Shown here: in pieces, positions 22,560 to 33,080 of the stretch
Layout: the number at the start of each line of letters is the position of its first letter
Position numbering within the stretch: the stretch's first letter is position 1
Source: Tachypleus tridentatus
Taxonomy: Eukaryota > Arthropoda > Merostomata > Xiphosura > Limulidae
Direction: 5' to 3'
DNA: 64,000 nucleotides
Assembly: GCF_004210375.1 (NCBI RefSeq)
Contig: NW_027467782.1
Location: 27,259,276 to 27,323,275 of the forward strand
Notes under the pieces: generated by a model
Seen by the model: the letters and a program-made list of their open reading frames with translations, nothing else
What the model was told of the DNA's origin: nothing
The model's database searches: none
Made by a program: the position numbers and the translations under genes

Positions 22560-22862
22560 ATATTATGACACGGGATTCATGGTTTCATAGTAGGGTGAAT
22601 TCGGTTTGTCGGTTGATGGTATTAGCTTCTGCTGGTACATTTGGATTGTGAGTAGCTTCAGTTCGTGTTCCGAGCCAACTAGCTGCTTTCCGGGTTTGTG
22701 ATCTAGGCTCGCCAGACGATAAAATCGCAGGCTATTGCATATAGATCTCGTTTTGATGTCCATTTTGGTCATTTTCCAGAGGGATGAAACACGAAAGAAC
22801 GACAACATAAAGGGAAGTCCGGCCTCATTTGTGACAATAATAGTTTTTGTGCTTTTGACACC
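22560..22862 (-). CDS. Candidate terminal coding exon, protein unknown
   Basis: On the minus strand an acceptor (CACTGTTAG) precedes 22862. One frame is then open for 100 codons to a stop at 22560. Composition looks protein-like and is not repeat-derived: KTIIVTNEAGLPF early, many basic residues in the middle, and DKPNSPYYETMNPVS at the end. YETM fits the YxxM pattern that binds PI3-kinase SH2 domains, which is only suggestive. The acceptor sets the exon start, since the first ATG is internal. Upstream exons would lie above 22.9 kb and I did not find them. I do not recognise the family. Confidence 0.4.
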
Positions 22863-23717
22863 CTAACAGTGTCTGCCACTTATAATATCGTAAGCTGGTG
22901 TTTTCCGTATCCAGAATTGTGCAAGTTCACACATATCTTCTCCAATAACACGGACCGATAAAAGCAAGAATTTTTAAGTTACGATAGCATGAATTCAGTA
23001 AATTAATTTAGAGTATTTGTCTTTCCGTTATGTCACCAAATATTAACACAGTTAACAGACCTTCACACCGTACATGTTGTGATCGTCCGTAAGTTAAAAA
23101 GTATCTCAACCATTTTACTCAAACTCTATTATACTGATATATGATGGATTAACTAACATTGATGGTTAAATGTGGTAAGTACATGTGTCTATACAAAATA
23201 TGTGTTATTTTTAGAATAATTCATTCATAATAACTTGAGGAAGTACATCAAGAAACAATACAAAACATGAACAATATGTGAAGTAAACAAGTGTAATAAC
23301 ATAACAACTAAGGCTGACGGTGGGAAACATATCAGAATCTATTAAATGTTTTACATACATATATACTATTGATAAATTATAAATAAAGTTGAACCTCAAT
23401 GAAAAACAAAATCATTGTTTATTACAACCCTTGTCTTTTCAGAAAGTTCATTTCGCTCAGAACATTAAAGAACATTAAAAAGGCAGTAAGCTAACAGAAC
23501 TCGTCGTCAACTCTTTGGCTACTCTTGAGTGATCTGTTGATGTATATGACTGTCACACTTAGTGTAGCCACGGCTACAAGAAGAAGTTATGAACATATTT
23601 TTTTTAAAAGTAACATATGAAAATAATTAGTTTTGAAACTGATAAAATGGAGGCAGAATACAAAAGAACAAATTACAATAAAGTCAAGACTAAGTAATAA
23701 TGTGAAGTTAAAGTGTG
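22863..23717. other. No gene seen
   Basis: AT-rich spacer between a possible terminal exon and the 33-bp array. Small open frames only. Confidence 0.4.
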
Positions 23718-24752
23718 TGTGTTTTGTTTTAACAAAGCCACATCGGGATATCTGTTTTGTTTTAACAAAGTCACATCGGGATATCTGTTTTGTTTTAACA
23801 AAGCCACATCGGGATATCTGTTTTGTTTTAACAAAGTCACATCAGGATATCTGTTTTGTTTTAACAAAGCCACATCAGGATATCTGTTTTGTTTTAACAG
23901 AGTCACATCAGGATATCTGTTTTCTTTTAACAAAGCCACATCGGGATATCTGTTTTGTTTTAACAAAGCCACATCGGGATATCTGTTTTGTTTTAACAAA
24001 GCCACATCGGGATATCTGTTTTGTTTTAACAAAGTCACATCGGGATATCTGTTTTGTTTTAACAAAGTCACATCAGGATATCTGTTTTGTTTTAACAAAG
24101 TCACATCGGGATATCTGTTTTGTTTTAACAAAGTCACATTGGGATATCTGTTTTGTTTTAACAAAGTCACATCAGGATATCTGTTTTGTTTTAACAAAGT
24201 CACATCAGGATATCTGTTTTGTTTTAACAGAGTAACATCAGGATACCTGTTTTGTTTTAACAAAGCCACATCAGGATATCTGTTTTGTTTTAACAAAGCC
24301 ACATCAGGATATCTGTTTTCTTTTAACAAAGCCACATCGGGATATCTGTTTTCTTTTAACAAAGCCACATTGGGATATCTGTTTTGTTTTAACAAAGTCA
24401 CATCGGGATATCTGTTTTCTTTTAACAGAGTCACATCAGGATACCTGTTTTATTTTAACAAAGCCACATCGGGATATCTGTTTTCTTTTAACAAAGTCAC
24501 ATCGGGATATCTGTTTTCTATTAACAGAGTCACATCAGGATACCTGTTTTATTTTTACAGAGTCACATCAGGATACCTGTTTTGTTTTAACAAAGCCACA
24601 TCGGGATATCTGTTTTCTTTTAACAAAGTCACATCGGGATATCTGTTTTCTTTTAACAGAGTCACATCAGGATACCTGTTTTGTTTTAACAAAGCCACAT
24701 CGGGATATCTGTTTTCTTTTAACAAAGTCACATCGAGATATCTATTAAGCCA
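23718..24752. repeat. Minisatellite, 33-bp unit, about 31 copies, born from a SINE B
   Basis: The unit TGTTTTGTTTTAACAAAGCC, ACATCGGGATATC repeats about 31 times with GCC/GTC, CGG/CAG and TTTTG/TTTTC variants. The unit equals the tail part of a minus SINE B (TGTTTTCTTATAGCAAAGCC, ACATCGGGCTATC). The rest of that SINE follows directly at 24753. Because 33 is a multiple of 3, both strands hold long open frames with 11-residue periods (355 codons on plus, 253 on minus). They show no other coding sign. Confidence 0.95.
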
Positions 24753-24835
24753 TCTGAGAGGAATTGAACTCCTGATTTAAGCGTTGTAAATCCGTAGACT
24801 TACCGCTGTACCAGCGAGTGAGGGGCTGAAGTTAA
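24753..24835 (-). repeat. SINE family B head adjoining the 33-bp array
   Basis: GAGGAATTGAACTCCTGATT, GCGTTGTAAATCCGTAGACT and TACCGCTGTACCAGCG are the head of family B. Its tail has become the array on the left. Confidence 0.9.
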
Positions 24836-25228
24836 AGTCTCTACTATGTAACCAGATGTTTATATGAAATAAGTTTGGACACGTTCATGTATTTTATTCA
24901 ACTGGAATTCAGAAATAATTTTTATGTCTTTTCAAAAGATTAGTAAAGCATAGTATTATATTAACTTTAAAAGTGAACCAGTACCTTGTCGCTATATTTA
25001 GACATGTTTACAGCTAAAGCAAAACAAGAACTGTTATTTCTATCTGTAGAAAACCAACAAGAATTTTAAGCAATGTTCACCTCTTGTTATACTACTACGA
25101 AAGGATAGAAAGTTTAATGTATTTAAGAGAAAATGTCCTACATGGTCGCTGATGAAAAGCAGAATTTTGTTTTGAAATGTTACGATATGTTATAACATTT
25201 ATCAAAAAATGGCCATCTGAGGATTTTT
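24836..25228. other. No gene seen
   Basis: AT-rich spacer between two arrays. Confidence 0.45.
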
Positions 25229-25268
25229 GGTTTGTTTGGAATTTCGCGCAATGCTACACGATGCTGGT
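25229..25268 (-). repeat. SINE family A fragment at array edge
   Basis: GGTTTGTTTGGAATTTCGCG and CTACACGATG match the family A 3' end. The 48-bp array starts immediately after it. Confidence 0.75.
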
Positions 25269-26425
25269 ATGGATGTAAGTCTAAAATAATATAAATAAAT
25301 AGCCCTAGTGAACATATTGGATGTTAGTGTAAAATATTATATATAAATAGCCTTAGTGAACTCGTTGGATGTAAGTCCAAAATATTATACATAAATAACG
25401 TAGTGAATACATTGGATGTAAGTTTAAAATAACATAAATAAATAGCCTTAGTGAACACATTGGATGTAAGTCTAAAATAATATAAATAAATAAGTAGCAC
25501 ATTATGTAAGTCTAAAATAACATTAAATAGCCTTAGTGAACACATTGGATGTAAGTCTAAAATAATATAAATAAATAGAACACATTGGATGTAAGTCTAA
25601 AATAATATAAATAAATAGCCTTAGTGAACACATTGGATGTAAGTGTAAAATAATATATATAAATAGCCTTAGTGAACACATTGGATGTAAGTCTAAAATA
25701 ATATAAATAAATAGCCTTAGTGAACACATTGGATGTAAGTCTAAAATAATATAAATAAATAGCCTTAGTGAACACATTGGATGTAAGTCTAAAATAATAT
25801 AAATAAATAGCCTTAGTGAACACATTGGATGTAAGTCTAAAATAATAAAATAGCCTTAGTGAATAATAGCCCTATATTAGTGTAAAATATTATATATAAA
25901 TAGCATTAGTGAACTCATTGGATGTAAGTCCAAAATAATATAAATAAACAGCCTTAGTGAACACATTGGACGTAAGGCTCTAAAATATTATATATAAATA
26001 GCCTCAGTGAACTCGTTGGATGTAAGTCCAAAATATTATATATAAATAACGTAGTGAATACATTGGATGTAAGTTTAAAATATTGAAACGTAGTGAATAC
26101 ATTGGATGTAAGTTTAAAATATGAATATATTGGATGTAATACATTGAATGTTAAAATATTATATATAAATAACGTAGTGAATACATTGGATGTAAGTTTA
26201 AAATATTGTATATAAATAACGTAGTGAATACATTGGATGTTAGTTTAAATATATTATAAATAAATAATAAATAATGTATGTTTAAAATATTATAAATAAA
26301 TAACGTAGTGAATACATTGAATGTATGTTTAAAATATTATAAATAAATAACGTAGTGAATACATTGGATGTAAATTTAAAATCACATATATAAATAATGT
26401 AGTGAACATATTGGATGTAAGTGAA
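25269..26425. repeat. Minisatellite, 48-bp unit, over 20 imperfect copies
   Basis: CATTGGATGTAAGTCTAAAA, TAATATAAATAAATAGCC and TTAGTGAACA repeat with a 48-bp period (25681 and 25729, for example). The middle is homogeneous and both edges are degenerate, with TAACGTAGTGAATA variants. Minus-strand open frames with 16-residue periods are by-products. Confidence 0.95.
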
Positions 26426-26454
26426 AGACGTATAATGGGTGAAAAATTAAGCTT

Positions 26455-26565
26455 TCTTTCTTTCTTTGTTTGAGATAAAGCTTTCTGCAACCTGTTCACT
26501 ACGGGTATCGAAATTCGGTTTCTAGCGCTATAAGTCCGTAGACATTCTGCAGTTTTACTGAGGGG
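26455..26565 (-). repeat. SINE family C fragment
   Basis: CACTACGGGTATCGAAATTC, GGTTTCTAGCGCTATAAGTC and CGTAGACATTCTGCAG match a minus family C head. Confidence 0.75.
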
Positions 26566-26599
26566 TGAAATTCTACGAATATAGCTTTAAAAATAAGAG

Positions 26600-26840
26600 A
26601 ACATTACAAACAATCATATAACATCACGACAATCATAAACCATCATATAACATTAAAAACAATTATATAACATTACATTACAGACAATCATATAACATAC
26701 AGACAATTATATAACATTACAAACAATTAGACAATCATATAACATTACACACAACATATAACATTACAAACAATATATAACATTACAGACAATCATATAA
26801 CATTACAGACAATCATATAACATTACAGACAATCATGTAG
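26600..26840. repeat. Minisatellite, about 20-bp unit
   Basis: CATTACAGACAATCATATAA and shortened versions repeat about a dozen times, with ragged unit lengths. Confidence 0.9.
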
Positions 26841-27029
26841 ATTATATATGAAACAAGGAATAATATGTTTGTTTCTAATGCCTAGAAAAACAAGTTGTTA
26901 CTGTTAGCCACCATTTGATATTACCGGCAGAAAAACAAACTGTTTTTCAAAATACAGAACATGGAAATTAATGAAAAATATTGAAGACGATAACGTAAAA
27001 AGATATTGATGTAAAGATACACATAGTGA

Positions 27030-27900
27030 CACAAAGAAGATATGAAAAACCTGATGACAAAACTGGTATAAGATGTTTGGATTTAAAGATAATCATTAAG
27101 ATATAGTGACACATGATGAAGAAATGAAATACATGATGATAAAACTGGTATAAAATATATTGTTTAAAGTTTGAGACAGGTATAGTGACACATGATGAAG
27201 AAATGAAATACATGATGATAAAACTGGTATAAAATATATTGTTTAAAGTTTGAGACAGATATAGTGACACATGATGAAGAAATGAAATACATGATGATAA
27301 AACTGGTATAAAATATATTGTTTAAAGTTTGAGACAGATATAGTGACACATGATGAAGAAATGAAATACATGATGATAAAACTGGTGAGACAGGTATACA
27401 TGATGAAGAAATGAAATACATGATGATAAAACTGGTATAAAATATATTGTTTAAAGTTTGAGACAGGTATAGTGACACATGATGAAGAAATGAAATACAT
27501 GATGATAAAACTGGTATAAAATATATTGTTTAAAGTTTGAGACAGTATAGTGACACATGATGAAGAAATGAAATACATGATGATAAAACTGGTATAAAAT
27601 ATATTGTTTAAAGTTTGAGACAGGTATAGTGACACATGATGAAGAAATGAAATACATGATGATAAAACTGGTATAAAAAATATATATGTTTAAAGTTTGG
27701 AGATATAGGTATAGTGACACATGATGAAGAAATGAAATACATGATGATAAAACTGGTATAAAATATATTGTTTAAAGTTTGAGACAGGTATAGTGACACA
27801 TGATGAAGAAATGAAATACATGATGATAAAACTGGTATAAAAGTCAGGTAGTACATGATGAAGAAATGAAATACATGATAATAAAACTGGTATATTGTTT
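27030..27900. repeat. Minisatellite, 79-bp unit, about 10 copies
   Basis: GACACATGATGAAGAAATGA through GTTTGAGACAGGTATAGT repeats with a 79-bp period (27108 and 27187). Some copies are shortened. The overlapping minus open frames (76-130 codons) come from this array. Confidence 0.97.
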
Positions 27901-28149
27901 AAAGCACAAATCTTGAACATCCAGTAAAGTTTAATTTGTTAACATTCTCAATCGATTTAGTTCTGAAATTTAACACTAATTGTTAAAGACACTTTCTGAG
28001 ATGTCGCTGAAACAGATAAAATATAACAATAAACAAGATTTAGTGAATATATATTTTATATACGTTTTATTTCAGTTGTGGAATATTCGATTTAAAATGT
28101 TTCATTATAATTAGAGTTATAAAACCATTCAACCGTAACTCATGTTGTT
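27901..28149. other. No gene seen
   Basis: AT-rich spacer. Confidence 0.45.
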
Positions 28150-28235
28150 GTTTTTCAGAGAAAACTACGTTGGGCTATATGCGGAGAATCGAACCTCGTA
28201 TATCAGTTTAGACATTTCGCTGTTCCACGTGTAAC
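28150..28235 (-). repeat. SINE family B, old copy
   Basis: GTTGGGCTATATGC, GAGAATCGAACCTCG and CGCTGTTCCACG are a decayed minus family B. Confidence 0.65.
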
Positions 28236-28784
28236 CTCTAAATCGATCGATTGATCTCTAATAAGTAGACAGAAACTGTTTAAACAGAGTGTACAATATT
28301 CCTTGAGTTTACATCCTCTCGTAACACGCAAGAGAAACAAAATGATAAAATGTTCGCAGACCTTAACTGAATATTTACATTGGTTACAGTAAATCATTGA
28401 TGTTTGTTTGTAGAGACGATTCATCAATTGGTTTAAGAATTACAATCACAAAATATATTTCATTTTATTCTAAATTATAGCCATATATCTATAGTTCAAG
28501 TGTTGTGAAATCTAATGTGAATTGTAAATATTCTGTTAAATGTAGTTACACTATAGGGAGTTATGTTGTGATTCAGCTATGTTACCTATACATATTCACG
28601 CGTTATCATCCGGGAACTGTTCAGTAGTGCAAATACACGATTCTTTGTGATATTGTTTAAAACATAGCATGAAAGTCCTAAGTAACAGGACCTTTAAAAC
28701 GTATTGTTTGAAAAACCATGTGCACATCATGACTTCATTATTCTTGGCCAATATCTACAACGTCTTGTTTTAAGCAAGCAAATG

Positions 28785-28995
28785 CACAATACTAGGTAAA
28801 GAGATGTATAGAACGAAATTAATACACAATACTAGGTAAAGGAATGTATAGAACGAAGTATGATAAGGGGTGTAGAATGAACTTAGTACACAATACTAGA
28901 TAAGAGAGTGCAGAATGAAGTTAATACACAATACTAGGTAAGAGAGCGTAGAATAAAGTTAATACATAGTGTTAGGTGATGGAGTGTAGAATGTG
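28785..28995. repeat. Degenerate tandem repeat, about 38 bp, 5-6 units
   Basis: CACAATACTAGGTAA, a GTAGAATGAA-like string and GTTAATA recur five to six times with indels. Confidence 0.85.
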
Positions 28996-29524
28996 GTTAC
29001 AACACTGGATTATGAACAGATTTATGAGGCTTAAGATGTTATCCTTTAGGATTTCCACACAACCAGTAGGCACGAATCCATAATGTTAAAGGTTTACTTG
29101 TTAATTTCTGTCCAATTCGAAATTCACCGTGCAGTTTCACAAGTTATCATTGCAATGAAATAGGTGTATTACATTAAGAATCGTCTTAGAACAAATTAAT
29201 TCTGGTAAGAGATTCCCAAGGTGCGAATGAAAGAAATAATATAAGAAGGTTTTACTGGTATTTCTAAATTATATTAGAGAAATGTAATCGAAAGCATTAT
29301 GAGACCTAACCTGTCTCATGTGATTGCTAAGATAAAAGAAGATATAACTTTATTTCAGAATAATATGCCCATGGTGGCAGTAATGTAATAGAATGATATG
29401 ATATTCAACATTATATAATCAAATTACTTAGGCGATCTTGACTGACAGTGTGACGTGTACATTAAATCATCAATTTATTTACGGTATTCTGACAGAAATA
29501 ACCTTTTACCTTTGTGTGGAAGTT
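28996..29524. other. No gene seen
   Basis: AT-rich spacer. Confidence 0.45.
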
Positions 29525-29650
29525 TTGTTTGCTTGGTAATGTTTAGAGCAAAGCCAATTTAGGCTATCTGTTGTATCTACCACCGGGAATCGAACCCTGG
29601 ATTTTAGCGTTGAAAGTCAGTAAGATTGAAGCCGTCCCACCAGAGGGACA
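29525..29650 (-). repeat. SINE family B, diverged
   Basis: AGAGCAAAGCCAATTTAGGC, TATCTGTTG, CCGGGAATCGAACCC and TTTTAGCGTTGAAAGTC match minus family B. Confidence 0.75.
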
Positions 29651-29939
29651 AAATAATAAAAGAAAATATAGCAAAGAATTATGGACAGTTTTATCACCTC
29701 GAAAACCAAAAAAAAGGCAATACATATATGAGTTAAAACACTTTAATTTATTAATATATGTTTATGTTAACAAAAAACATCACTCTGATAAGTTGTACCG
29801 GAGAATTTGAGATTGGAATTTAAATTGTTGTAAATTTTGTCATAACAATGAAGCTGAGTGTATATACTTTTAATTATTGAATTCATATTGTTATTTGAGC
29901 AAACAACTCGTTGGAATCATGCAATTTACCCCAAAACCT

Positions 29940-30217
29940 AAATTTTTGTGTGATTCGAAATTCGCGCAAAGATAGTACAGAGCTATCTCTTCTAGACGTC
30001 CTTAATATAGCAGTGATATATTACTGGAAAGGAGCTAGTCAACATTATCCACTGACAAATTTGGGGTTTCTCGTTTACAAAAGAACTGTTGAATTGGCCG
30101 TATATTATAAAGCTTCCATGACTAAAAGGGTAATCATGTTTGGTGATGTGGATCCAAACCCGAGATCCACAGATTACGAGTCAAATGTACTGATTCCCAG
30201 GCTATGCAAGGCCCTAA
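29940..30217 (-). repeat. SINE family A, old copy
   Basis: GATTCGAAATTCGCGCAAAG, TTAATATAGCAGTGATATA and GTAATCATGTTTGGTG are a decayed minus family A. Confidence 0.75.
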
Positions 30218-30537
30218 AAACGCAATAATTAATATCACAGTCTGTTGCCAGTAACAACAGTAGGGTCAAGACGTTGCTCATGTAAATTTTGTAGTGGTTA
30301 CAGGAGTTGATTGTTTAACTCAATTAAAAATTGTCATATACAGTATCAATAAAATTATTATTACACGTATTATAAGTTTCTTTGTACAATTAATTGATAT
30401 ATTATGCGCATAATGCGATAAGTTGCCATGTCGGAGACACCCAGTGATTTAGGCTTAACAGACCGTAATTTTGAACCAAAAAACATTGGTAAGGTAATCA
30501 GTCCACACCATTTACCGTCTGAAGAGTTTTTCTTAAA

Positions 30538-30795
30538 GAAAAAGTGGGATTGACTGTTACTATTATGACGCACATACAGCTGAAAGAACGAAGCATGGTC
30601 AGTAGTTCCACTTCTCAAACACAAGACCCAAATTAAATAAGAACATGATCATAAGAACGTGAGAATCTAACATTTTGTTCGTTACGAATAGCCCAAATGT
30701 TGGTGATGTTTGGTGTTGATTAGTTGTTTTCCTCTACTCTATCACTTCAAAGTCAGGGACTGGTGACACAGATAGTCATCGCTAAATTAAAAACA
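30538..30795. repeat. Two degenerate SINE A fragments in opposite orientation
   Basis: 30540-30640 (minus) keeps GTGGGATTGACTGTTAC and GCTGAAAGAACGAAGCATG. 30685-30795 (plus) keeps GAATAGCCCAAATGTTGG and GACTGGTGACACAGATAG. Both are much decayed. Confidence 0.5.
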
Positions 30796-30859
30796 ACCAA
30801 TCAATCTCTGAGGTCTTACTACCCGATATGGATTATATCGCTTCCTTATAGACCCTTCA

Positions 30860-31105
30860 TACCGAAGACGTCATCCTGTATAAAACAAAATGCAAGGAAA
30901 CCTAGGGAGTGAAGTACCCATAGCTCAGGACTTCAAGACTGACCTGCGATTCCAGAGCTCCACGTCATAGCTTTCAACAGGATAGTGAGGCCATTTTGGT
31001 GGGACTCTTCGAAGAACCAGCCTGTGTGTCATTCATACGAAAACAGTGAGAATTATGCAGAAAAACAACAAACTTAACCCACGAATGCGAGGAATACGGG
31101 CTTAA
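30860..31105 (+). pseudogene. Histone H3 pseudogene, C-terminal half
   Basis: Translation gives IAQDFKTDLRFQSS, the H3 core helix sequence. After stop codons it continues with SLCVIHTKTVRIMQKNNKL and MRGIRA followed by a TAA at 31103-31105. These match the H3 end (DTNLCAIHAKRV, then RRIRGERA). The region between (H3 EASEAYLVGLFED) is recognisable only at DNA level, and upstream residues (RRHPV) are decayed. Histone H3 packages DNA as part of the nucleosome core. This copy has several in-frame stops and lacks the N-terminal tail, so it is dead. It has no introns, as expected for histone genes, so I cannot tell a retrocopy from a decayed cluster member. Confidence 0.85.
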
Positions 31106-31422
31106 ACAATAAAAGCATTTGCGGCCTATTGCTCACTTCTTTAAGCGAACTACCAGTAATTCAGACTATGGGACTGAGGATTCTTGGTTAAGTTCAGTTA
31201 CTACTAAACGAAACAATGCCCTGCACTTTGGTGCTGTGTTGGAATGCTATAAGAGTGAAAGTCAAACAAGAGTAGTTCAAGAGTCAAATATATATATCAA
31301 TAAAGATTAGATTGCAGGAATTAGTGTTTAATTTACGTTATCTTAAAACTGAAACTTTCCACGAGGGAAGGCAGACAGTCAGTATATAGCTTCCTCCACT
31401 ATCAATTGTGGTATCCCAAGTG
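31106..31422. other. No gene seen
   Basis: A 63-codon open frame (31119-31310) follows the dead H3 copy without recognisable motif. Confidence 0.4.
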
Positions 31423-31423
31423 G

Positions 31424-31676
31424 TCCTGGCCTGACTAGGTGGTTAAGGCGATCGACTCGTAATCTAAGTATCGCGGGTTCGAATTCCCGTCCCACCAAAC
31501 ATGCTTACCCTTTCAATCTTGAAGCGTTATAATATGTGGCCAACTATTCGTTGGCACAAGTGTTGGCGGTGGGAGGTGATGAGTAACTGCCTTCCCTGTA
31601 GTCGTATACTACTAAATTTGGGACGACTAGCACAGATAGTTCTCATGTACTTTACGCGAAATTAAAAAAAAAAAAA
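31424..31676 (+). repeat. SINE family A
   Basis: CTGGCCTGACTAGGTGGTTA, GGGTTCGAATTCCCGTC and ACGCGAAATTAAAAAA mark a plus copy with a shortened body. Confidence 0.85.
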
Positions 31677-32360
31677 AGAATCACACACAATAATACACTT
31701 GTAGCTCTCAAATGCGATGTGTAATAAATTGTTTGCTTGTTTGTCATCAGATCCCAACATAGACCCTCTGATACAAAATATAACATGCTAATCATTAAAT
31801 CACACCGAGCCTAACATTTTTCCTTTAACAGGATATAAGTTTCTCTCTTTATTCTCTGTCGAGTTCTTTCTCTCACGTTATTACATAAGCTAGAGATATT
31901 GGGTTGCGCCTTTATTTATTTAAACTGAATCTACCTAAAGATATAAGTTTAACAGTACTCTCATGCTTAAGCAATAAATAATTGCCTCTATTCCTTAGCT
32001 AAGTGTATTCAGTCATAATATTTCATTATTTCACACCATCAAATATAGTATCTCATATGAAGGCGGAAGTATCAAAATAGTACCTCATAAATAGTCGAAG
32101 GTCTTAAATTAATACTTAGCCTGAAATCAGATGTATCAACATAATATCTCGTATGAAAGAAGGTACATGAATATAGTATCTCACATGAAGAAAGATATTT
32201 CTAACAGCAGTTTGGGCACACAAACCAAACTTTAATGAAGCACTAAGGTAAGTAATATAAATAACACTGTCGTTCAACAAAATGAGAAACAAAAAAGTGT
32301 TTTTTCTTTCAGTTTCTTGTATATTAAATCTAAAGCAATGTATTTTTTATCATTTTATTC
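31677..32360. other. No gene seen; weak repeat
   Basis: A loose repeat of TAGTATCTCATATGAAG-like strings lies at about 32040-32190. Otherwise AT-rich. Confidence 0.4.
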
Positions 32361-33080
32361 ACTTACGATAAATACTTGATAAATCTTCACACAAAAATTT
32401 AGTAAATAATAGTTACTGTGAGGAACAACATGTTTAATCATTATATAGAATGTCGGTAGGTAGTGCTAGCTATAACTGAAAATATTGTTTGGTTTTATTC
32501 GTAAGGTTAATTAAACGTACTGACATTTGAACTTCCAAAAAAAAGCATTGAGCATACTTGACATTTTGAAATGTGGGAGAGATACAATTGAACACCTAAC
32601 CCTGCTATTCAATTAAAAGATAGTCGGTATTGAGGTCAGATACTCTCCCACAACTGTATGATAAAATGATTAATTCCTGTTCCACATACTTTAAATATCA
32701 AGAACTGGAACATAACATGTATCTTTCCACAGAGCAATAAAATATCGAAATAAAAGCTAGCTTTACCGTCCACCAAGGATATCTCACAACTTCAGGTTTT
32801 GAAGCCCAGAGGAATGGCGCTTAAGAACCACTTCAGTTGAACCTTAAGAGAGAGAGTCGTATTTGAAACCGATTTACGTACTGTATCGATTACATGAAAC
32901 CGAGAGAAAAATGAAAATATCAGTTATTAATAACAGAAAAATGTGTAATTCTTTAAACCTAACGATATCTTGATTTAACATCGTAAAATTTGAATTAAAT
33001 AAGTACGACATTTCTTGCATTTTTATATTAGATATTGATAATAAAGTATAAAATCTGACTTATTCCGCTTAAGTAAATTA
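32360..33080 (-). repeat. Block B: partial third copy of block A/C
   Basis: The reverse complement matches block A from about 880 to 1510. It includes the transmembrane exon and flanking intron (for example CAAGAACTGGAACATAACAT at 32700 and the A complement at 1230-1250). It shows that the shared sequence has spread three times in 64 kb. Confidence 0.8.
32728..32819 (-). pseudogene. Transmembrane exon 1, block B copy
   Basis: In the frame shared with blocks A and C it reads WASKPEVVRYPWW and a hydrophobic end (LAFISIFYCSV). Compared with A and C it has a 1-nt deletion at the start, and its donor is GTGGAAAG rather than GTGGTAAG, so it cannot splice normally. No second exon was found nearby. 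It is a dead copy. Confidence 0.6.

Noticed and set aside
23673-24780. Open frames of 200, 253 and 355 codons with 11-residue repeats
   Set aside because: They are produced by a 33-bp minisatellite whose unit is a multiple of three. Both strands are open, and the unit derives from a SINE tail.
25324-25825. Minus-strand repetitive frames (up to 100 codons)
   Set aside because: By-products of the 48-bp minisatellite; two frames open at once and no other coding sign.
26968-27920. Series of overlapping minus-strand frames rich in Phe, Ser and His
   Set aside because: They come from the 79-bp minisatellite and shift frame at each unit.
10010-28995. CRISPR arrays
   Set aside because: Repeats are directly tandem without unique spacers, there are no cas genes, and the DNA is eukaryotic.
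30370-30624. 84-codon minus frame
   Set aside because: Half of it is a decayed SINE A; no motif.
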